64,000 bases of DNA from JABDJL01 sp963664065 (lineage in GTDB: Bacteria; Pseudomonadota; Gammaproteobacteria; Xanthomonadales; SZUA-36), in assembly GCA_963664065.1 (NCBI GenBank), contig OY760942.1, positions 1,426,001 to 1,490,000 of the forward strand. Reading direction: 5' to 3'. The notes beneath the pieces were generated by a model. It ran no database searches. It was not told the origin of the DNA and saw only the letters and a list, made by a program, of their open reading frames with translations. Made by a program: the position numbers and the translations under genes. This document shows, piece after piece, positions 59,563 to 64,000 of the stretch. Positions within the stretch are counted from its first letter, which is position 1; every line of letters begins with the position of its first letter.

Positions 59563-61439
59563 TGGACACACGGAATCGAAACCTTTTTTCAGCCGGTTCC
59601 ATCCTCCTGCTCGCATTTCTTTTTGTCGCGTTGGTGATTTTGTCCGGCGCGCTGCTAAAAGGTCATCGACTGGATTTAACCCGCAATCAACAATACACGC
59701 TGAGCGACGGCACCCTGAACATACTTTCCGGACTCCGGGAACCGGTGAATTTTTATATTTTTTTTTCAGAAGAAGCCAGTCGTGATTTGCCGCAGATTCG
59801 ACGATATGCGCAATGGGTAGGTGAAATGCTGGACGAGATGGCCGCTCACAGTAACGGCGGACTCAGGATTCACCGGGTTGACTCCAGGCCATTTTCCACC
59901 GACGAAGACCGTGCGGCCCAGTTTGGCTTGCAGGCAGTGCCACTGGGTGCCGGTGGCGATGTCCTGTATTTTGGCCTGGCGGCCACCAACACGCTGGATG
60001 GACTGCAGGTCATTCCCTTTCTCCAGCCTGCGAAAGAGTCGTTCCTGGAATACGATCTGGCCAAGATGGTCTCTGGTCTGTCACACCCGGAGCAAAAAAA
60101 GCTTGGTCTTTTGTCGAGCCTGGATATGCAACCAGGGGTTGATCCGGCAACACAGAGCATCCGGGAAGCCTGGACCATTTATGACCAATTGGATCAATTT
60201 TTCGACCTTGAGGTGATTTCCCCGGAGAGCGAAGAATTACCTGAAGGGCTCGATCTGCTATTGCTTGTTCATCCGAAGCAGCTCAGCGAAAACATGAAGT
60301 ATCAGCTTGACCAGTTTGTGCTCAGAGGTGGAAGACTGGTGGCTTTCCTGGATCCCTTCGCGGAGGCGGACCTTGGGGATAACCCGAACGATCCAATGGC
60401 TCGGTTCAACGCCGGTAGCAGTTCAACCCTTGACAAATTACTGGATGCATGGGGTGTGCGTTTTGACCCGGCCCGGATGATCGGAGACGCTCAGTACGCG
60501 CTTCAGGTCGGTATGGGTGGCGGCGCTGCTCCTGTGCGGCACCTGGCCATAGTGTCAGTAAGCGGAGAGGGGTTGAACCAGAATGATATTGTCAGCGCAG
60601 AGTTGGAAGCAGTGAATTTTTCCTCGACAGGCTGGCTGGAACCCATGGAGGCTGCCACTACACAATTCATATCGCTGGTTCACAGCAGTCAGAACTCTGC
60701 TCCGCTTGATGCCAGCCGAATGAGGTTTCTTGCCAACCCGTTGGACCTGCTGGATGGGTTTTCTGCGACCGGTCAGCAATATGCACTGGTTGCCAGGATT
60801 ACCGGACCCGCTGATTCTGCATACGATGCTATACCCGAGGGCAAATCAGATGAAGACCATGTCCCGCAATCTGTGGATGAGGGCATCAATGTATTGCTGT
60901 TTGCAGACAGTGATTTGTTAAGCGACCGGTTCTGGGTCCAGAAACAGAATTTCCTGGGACAATCCATGCTCAGTTCGTTCGCAGATAACGGCAGCCTGGT
61001 GGTCAACTCCGTTGATCACCTGATGGGGTCCCCTGACCTGATTAGTGTACGAACACGTGCAACAACAAGCCGGCCATTCAGCCGTGTTGAAAATTTGCGA
61101 TTCGAGGCCGAAGGCCGTTACCGGGCCACCGAAGAAAGCCTGCAACGGGATCTTGAGGAGACTGAAAGAAAACTTGCCGAAATGCAGACCTCGAGAAACG
61201 ATGGTGATCTCACTGTACTCAACCAGGAACAAAGTGACGAGATTCAGCGATTCATGGACCAGAGGGTTCAAATTCGCAGCGATTTGCGTCAGGTTCAACA
61301 CGACCTGGATCGAGAAATAGACGCCCTGGGAACACGGTTGAAATTGGTCAATATTATGCTGGTCCCGATCCTGGTGGTCGGTTTCGCGTTGACATACAGT
61401 CAGACACGCCGACGTCGCCGGGAAAAATCGGTGTCATGA
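59562..61439 (+). CDS. GldG-like ABC transporter auxiliary membrane protein
   Basis: A 625-residue protein of the ABC_transp_aux family. An N-terminal membrane segment (ILLLAFLFVALVILSGALL) precedes a large periplasmic domain with the GldG-type sequence RLDLTRNQQYTLSDGTLNILSGL. A coiled-coil stretch (ESLQRDLEETERKLAEMQ, and further to DRQ-like VQHDLDREI) and a C-terminal membrane segment (VNIMLVPILVVGFALTYS) followed by basic residues complete it. The start is ATG 59562. In Bacteroidetes, GldFG work with GldA in gliding; in proteobacteria the homologues are common but their cargo is unknown. Confidence 0.9.
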   Translation: MDTRNRNLFSAGSILLLAFLFVALVILSGALLKGHRLDLTRNQQYTLSDGTLNILSGLREPVNFYIFFSEEASRDLPQIRRYAQWVGEMLDEMAAHSNGGLRIHRVDSRPFSTDEDRAAQFGLQAVPLGAGGDVLYFGLAATNTLDGLQVIPFLQPAKESFLEYDLAKMVSGLSHPEQKKLGLLSSLDMQPGVDPATQSIREAWTIYDQLDQFFDLEVISPESEELPEGLDLLLLVHPKQLSENMKYQLDQFVLRGGRLVAFLDPFAEADLGDNPNDPMARFNAGSSSTLDKLLDAWGVRFDPARMIGDAQYALQVGMGGGAAPVRHLAIVSVSGEGLNQNDIVSAELEAVNFSSTGWLEPMEAATTQFISLVHSSQNSAPLDASRMRFLANPLDLLDGFSATGQQYALVARITGPADSAYDAIPEGKSDEDHVPQSVDEGINVLLFADSDLLSDRFWVQKQNFLGQSMLSSFADNGSLVVNSVDHLMGSPDLISVRTRATTSRPFSRVENLRFEAEGRYRATEESLQRDLEETERKLAEMQTSRNDGDLTVLNQEQSDEIQRFMDQRVQIRSDLRQVQHDLDREIDALGTRLKLVNIMLVPILVVGFALTYSQTRRRRREKSVS

Positions 61440-62497
61440 ATCAGCGACACTTTTCAGTTCTGTTGCTTGCTTCCCTGGTGTTGGCCGTAGCAATTTTCCT
61501 ATTGGTACCAGGGCTTACGGAGCGGGATGAAATTAGCGGCGATTTGTTTCTCAGGGACGTTGGGGGACGAATTAATGAAGTAAACAGAATGGTAGTCACC
61601 GCTGGCGGCGGCGAGGTTTCAAGCACCCTGGTAAAAAGAGATTCAGGCTGGACCATCCGTGAACTGGATGACTATCCCGTGGACTGGAGCAGGCTCAGAG
61701 CAGTTCTGGCTGGCCTGGCTGAAGCAGTGGTGGTAGAACAAAAAACCTCGAACCCGGAATACTACCCACACCTGGGCGTAGAAGCAGTTACCGAAGATGG
61801 GGCAAACAACGTGTTGCTGGAATTATCTTTGGGAGACCAAGTGCTGGGGATTATTGTCGGTAATGATGCAACCTCACGTGGAGGACAATATGTCCGGCTC
61901 TCCGGCATTGCACAAAGTGTGCTGATCGATCGGGGCATTGATGTAAGCGCAGAACCTTTGAGCTGGGCAGATGATGGGATTGTCGATATCGGTTCTGCGT
62001 TGGTTGCGGAAATTGAAATCTCGCATCCCGACGGCGACATGATCAGGGTTCGCAAGGTTTCTGCCGATGACACAGACTTCAAACTGGAGAACCTGCCTGA
62101 GGAGCGTAAAATTCTGTCCAGCTGGTCGATTAACTCCCTGGCCAACACCTTTTCACTGCTTCGCATGGATGCCGTGAAACCCGATATCGGGGAGCCTTCC
62201 GGCGAAATTGTGTTCATTAGTTTATTGATGTTTTCCGGAATCGAAGTTACGGCGGAAGCGTTCGAACGCGAAGGCCGGGGCTGGATCAGGCTCAAAGCCT
62301 CGGCGCCTTCACTGCCTGACGCTACAGGGGCCGACGAGCAGGCGGTTCAGTTAGCCCGGGCCCTCGTTGAGGAAGCGGAAAGTATCAACGGGAAAGTCAA
62401 TGGGTGGGTTTACCGTCTTCCAGTGTCGAAATTTGAGGCAATGACAAAGCGATTTGAGCAGCTACTCGAGCCCCTGGACGATGGCGGCGGAGTTTGA
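61436..62497 (+). CDS. DUF4340 protein, partner of the Gld-like transporter
   Basis: A 353-residue protein with an N-terminal membrane anchor (FSVLLLASLVLAVAIFLLVPG) and a periplasmic domain of repeated beta-rich modules, for example GGEVSSTLVKRDSGWTIRELDDYPVDWSRL and LSLGDQVLGIIVGNDATSRGGQYVRLSG. Both match DUF4340, which routinely follows gldG-like genes. It is coupled to its neighbours by an ATGA overlap upstream. The biochemical role is unknown. Confidence 0.88.
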   Translation: MNQRHFSVLLLASLVLAVAIFLLVPGLTERDEISGDLFLRDVGGRINEVNRMVVTAGGGEVSSTLVKRDSGWTIRELDDYPVDWSRLRAVLAGLAEAVVVEQKTSNPEYYPHLGVEAVTEDGANNVLLELSLGDQVLGIIVGNDATSRGGQYVRLSGIAQSVLIDRGIDVSAEPLSWADDGIVDIGSALVAEIEISHPDGDMIRVRKVSADDTDFKLENLPEERKILSSWSINSLANTFSLLRMDAVKPDIGEPSGEIVFISLLMFSGIEVTAEAFEREGRGWIRLKASAPSLPDATGADEQAVQLARALVEEAESINGKVNGWVYRLPVSKFEAMTKRFEQLLEPLDDGGGV

Positions 62498-62502
62498 GCC
62501 TG

Positions 62503-62886
62503 ATGAACCCGTACAGGCTCATCCTCTTGATGGCAGGGCTGGCTGGCCTGTCCGGTGTCATTCTTGCTGCGGCCGGCACGCACATGATTCCCGGATTGGA
62601 TGGTTCTGAAAATTTCAGGATTTGGCAGACGGCTAATTTCTTTCACCTGTTGCACTCGGTAGCATTATTGGCGCTTTCGTTGATACACCAACGTTCAGGC
62701 AGTAGAGCTACCCTGTTTGCGGCTCTTGCCTTTTGTGCCGGGATTGCGTTATTCAGTGGAAGTATCTACCTCTCATTAATAACATCCATGTCTGGCGTGC
62801 GACAGTTAGCCCCGGCCGGGGGGATGCTGTTGATGCTCGGCTGGCTTTTGATCATTGTTCATTCATTGAGAGCAAATCCCCGATGA
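62503..62886 (+). CDS. DUF423 (YgdD-like) small inner-membrane protein
   Basis: A 127-residue protein with four hydrophobic segments. FRIWQTANFFHLLHSVALLAL is the conserved core of DUF423, and ALFSGSIYLSLITSMS and LAPAGGMLLMLGWLLII follow. The ATG at 62503 is preferred; an in-frame TTG at 62494 overlaps the DUF4340 stop. No function is established for the family. It overlaps the glycosylase gene by 4 bp. Confidence 0.9.
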   Translation: MNPYRLILLMAGLAGLSGVILAAAGTHMIPGLDGSENFRIWQTANFFHLLHSVALLALSLIHQRSGSRATLFAALAFCAGIALFSGSIYLSLITSMSGVRQLAPAGGMLLMLGWLLIIVHSLRANPR

Positions 62887-63512
62887 GTCGCCGCTCGTAT
62901 AGCTGGTTCCAGGCTGTTGCTCACCTGCAAGGACGTTGTGAACACCTCGGCAGCTTTATCGATGGTTTCGGTCCGAAGCGCCTGCCAATCAGGGACGGCG
63001 ATAACCTGTTTAATGCTTTGGCACGTGCCATTGCCTATCAACAGCTCTCGACCAAGGCTGCTGCCACCATTCACGGGCGATTTGCAGCGCTGTTTCCGGA
63101 GGAAAGCCCGAATGCAGAACATGCAGTTAATTTGTCAATCCAGGAACTGCGAAGTGTCGGCCTGTCACAGGCCAAGACACTATCGACCCTTGACCTGGCG
63201 GAAAAATCTTTAGCCGGGGATTTGCCGGCAGCCCGAAAAATGGGCCGGATGACTGACGATGAAATCATCGCCAGTCTTTGCCAGGTACGTGGAATTGGCC
63301 CGTGGACAGCCCAGATGTACCTGGTTTTTAACCTCGGCAGACCGGATGTAATGCCTTCGACCGACCTCGGTATCCAGAAAGGTGTTCAGAATATTTACCA
63401 CATGCGCCAACTTCCCACGCCCGAAAAGGTGATGAATAAAACCCGCCACCTGAAGCCCTTTCGTTCAGCGGCCAGTTGGTACTTCTGGCGCGCGTCTGAA
63501 CTGCCCAGGTAA
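62883..63512 (+). CDS. DNA-3-methyladenine glycosylase II family (AlkA/MAG-type HhH-GPD)
   Basis: A 209-residue HhH-GPD glycosylase that excises alkylated purines. NALARAIAYQQLSTKAAATIHGR begins the core. LCQVRGIGPWTAQMYLVF is the helix-hairpin-helix, followed by MPSTDLGIQKGV with the catalytic Asp. It lacks the AlkA N-terminal domain and so resembles yeast MAG1 and short bacterial forms. The start ATG 62883 overlaps the DUF423 stop. Its stop overlaps the next small ORF (TAATG). Confidence 0.93.
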   Translation: MSRRSYSWFQAVAHLQGRCEHLGSFIDGFGPKRLPIRDGDNLFNALARAIAYQQLSTKAAATIHGRFAALFPEESPNAEHAVNLSIQELRSVGLSQAKTLSTLDLAEKSLAGDLPAARKMGRMTDDEIIASLCQVRGIGPWTAQMYLVFNLGRPDVMPSTDLGIQKGVQNIYHMRQLPTPEKVMNKTRHLKPFRSAASWYFWRASELPR

Positions 63513-63607
63513 TGGCTTCTGATAAAATCAATTCCGATTTTGTGCTTGAAACCCAGCCTGAAACACCGCATGTTGGTGAGGTCAAACTACCTTGGCTTCC
63601 TCTATGA
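63512..63607 (+). CDS. Possible 31-residue small protein downstream of the glycosylase
   Basis: A short ORF (MASDKINSDFVLETQPETPH... ending KLPWLPL) whose ATG overlaps the glycosylase stop and whose stop overlaps the next ATG. The overlaps at both ends suggest a translated, coupled frame, but the peptide matches nothing I recognise and could be chance. Confidence 0.35.
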   Translation: MASDKINSDFVLETQPETPHVGEVKLPWLPL

Positions 63608-63669
63608 ATTTACTCGATCAATTTATCCTTCAGCACGTTCAGTTATCGGTGCTCCGCGCCGAGTTGGTG
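63604..63669 (+). pseudogene. 5' end of an ORF cut by the second IS copy
   Basis: An ORF begins with ATG 63604 (MNLLDQFILQHVQLSVLRAE), overlapping the preceding stop as ATGA. After 22 codons it runs into the IS left end at 63670 and stops seven codons into the element. It looks like the start of a gene truncated by the insertion; the remainder would lie beyond the IS, outside the window. Confidence 0.45.
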
Positions 63670-64000
63670 CGTAAGCTTTCCCTCCAAAGTTGACAGGTAA
63701 TAACTAGAGCTTTCTGGCAGGATAGCCACCAGGAGGCCAAGATGAAACGAAGTCGATTTACCGAAACCCAGATCATTTCGATCCTCAAAGAAGCCGATGC
63801 CGGCGCCAAAGTGAAAGATATTTGTCGGCGTCACGGCATCAGCGATGCGACCTACTACAACTGGAAATCCAGGTACGGTGGTATGTCTGCCTCCGATCTG
63901 AAGCGCATGAAGGAAATGGAACGGGACCTGGGCCAGTACAAGCGCATGTATGTAGAACTGGCGCCCGAAAACTTTGCCTTGAAGGACGTCATTGAGCGAA
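63670..64000 (+). mobile_element. IS3-family (IS407-like) element, copy 2, left end (continues beyond window)
   Basis: From CGTAAGCTTTCCC at 63670 onward the sequence is the reverse complement of 4786 downward, with no difference found by eye over the 331 visible bases. It is therefore a second copy of the element at 3580-4786, in inverted orientation. Its other end and target duplication are outside the window. Confidence 0.95.
63742..64000 (+). CDS. IS3-family transposase OrfA, partial (window edge)
   Basis: The same 88-residue OrfA as at 4448-4714, beginning MKRSRFTETQIISILKEA. The window ends two codons before the stop. The same AGGAGG ribosome site precedes the ATG. OrfB should follow beyond the window. 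Confidence 0.93.
   Translation, partial: MKRSRFTETQIISILKEADAGAKVKDICRRHGISDATYYNWKSRYGGMSASDLKRMKEMERDLGQYKRMYVELAPENFALKDVIER

Noticed and set aside
1..64000. CRISPR arrays, tRNA genes, prophage or classical defence islands
   Set aside because: None was recognised on reading either strand; the only mobile DNA seen is the two IS copies and the small repeat element near 35.8 kb.

Overview
The window is a piece of a gammaproteobacterial chromosome. The evidence is the order lpoA / rsmI / rnpB / mraZ-to-ftsZ (dcw cluster) / lpxC / dciA / secA / coaE, the adjacent type IV pilus block pilD-pilC-pilB-pilA-pilR-pilS followed by sucCD, and the blocks bamD / rluD-pgeF and pyrG-kdsA-eno-ftsB-ispD-ispF. 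A pilus block abutting sucCD recalls Xanthomonadales-like genomes, but that placement is inferred from synteny only. Base composition is moderate and fairly even, apart from an AT-rich patch at about 1.6-3.6 kb.

Layout. 1-1.6 kb: start of an LpoA-type lipoprotein gene (minus), rsmI, and the RNase P RNA gene. 1.6-4.8 kb: an insertion between rnpB and the mra promoter, holding an AT-rich membrane sulfatase-like gene and a complete IS3-family (IS407-type) element with inverted ends and a 4-bp target duplication. 4.9-20.3 kb: the mra promoter with MraZ-box repeats, then mraZ, rsmH, ftsL, ftsI, murE, murF, mraY, ftsW, murG, murC, ddl, ftsQ, ftsA and ftsZ in one direction, mostly with stop/start overlaps, closed by two strong terminators. 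20.6-25.6 kb: lpxC, dciA, secA, coaE. 25.7-35.7 kb (all minus strand): pilD, pilC, pilB, two type IV pilins, an O-antigen-ligase-like membrane protein, and the pilR/pilS two-component genes. The pilin nearest the ligase has a near-perfect sigma-54 promoter with TGTCA repeats upstream. 35.8-44 kb: a REP/MITE-like inverted repeat in the sucC leader, then sucC, sucD, nadE, bamD (minus), rluD, pgeF and a stand-alone FMN glutamate-synthase-domain protein. 44-54.3 kb: parC-parE (minus), divergent from pyrG-kdsA-eno-ftsB-ispD-ispF and a small FHA membrane protein.

54.3-63.7 kb is less conserved. It holds a broken GNAT acetyltransferase gene, an orphan HEAGH putative metalloprotease, a NarL/LiaRS-type histidine kinase and response regulator, two small membrane-protein genes (one PspB-like), a four-gene Gld-like ABC transporter module (ATPase, permease, GldG-like auxiliary protein, DUF4340 protein), a DUF423 membrane protein, an AlkA-type DNA glycosylase, and two short coupled ORFs. 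The second of these ORFs is cut by another copy of the same IS, inverted relative to the first and running off the window end.

Most of the window is core envelope machinery: peptidoglycan precursor synthesis (murE/F/G/C, mraY, ddl), septal synthesis and division (ftsI/W/L/Q/B/A/Z), lipid A and KDO (lpxC, kdsA), isoprenoid carrier precursors (ispD/F), outer-membrane assembly (bamD) and secretion (secA). No CRISPR array, tRNA gene or prophage was seen. I did not find a clear-cut novel defence or mobile system. The best candidates for new biology are the pilin/ligase pair with its regulatory DNA, the envelope-stress-like block at 55-57.5 kb, the Gld-like transporter operon, and the two inverted IS copies framing about 59 kb.
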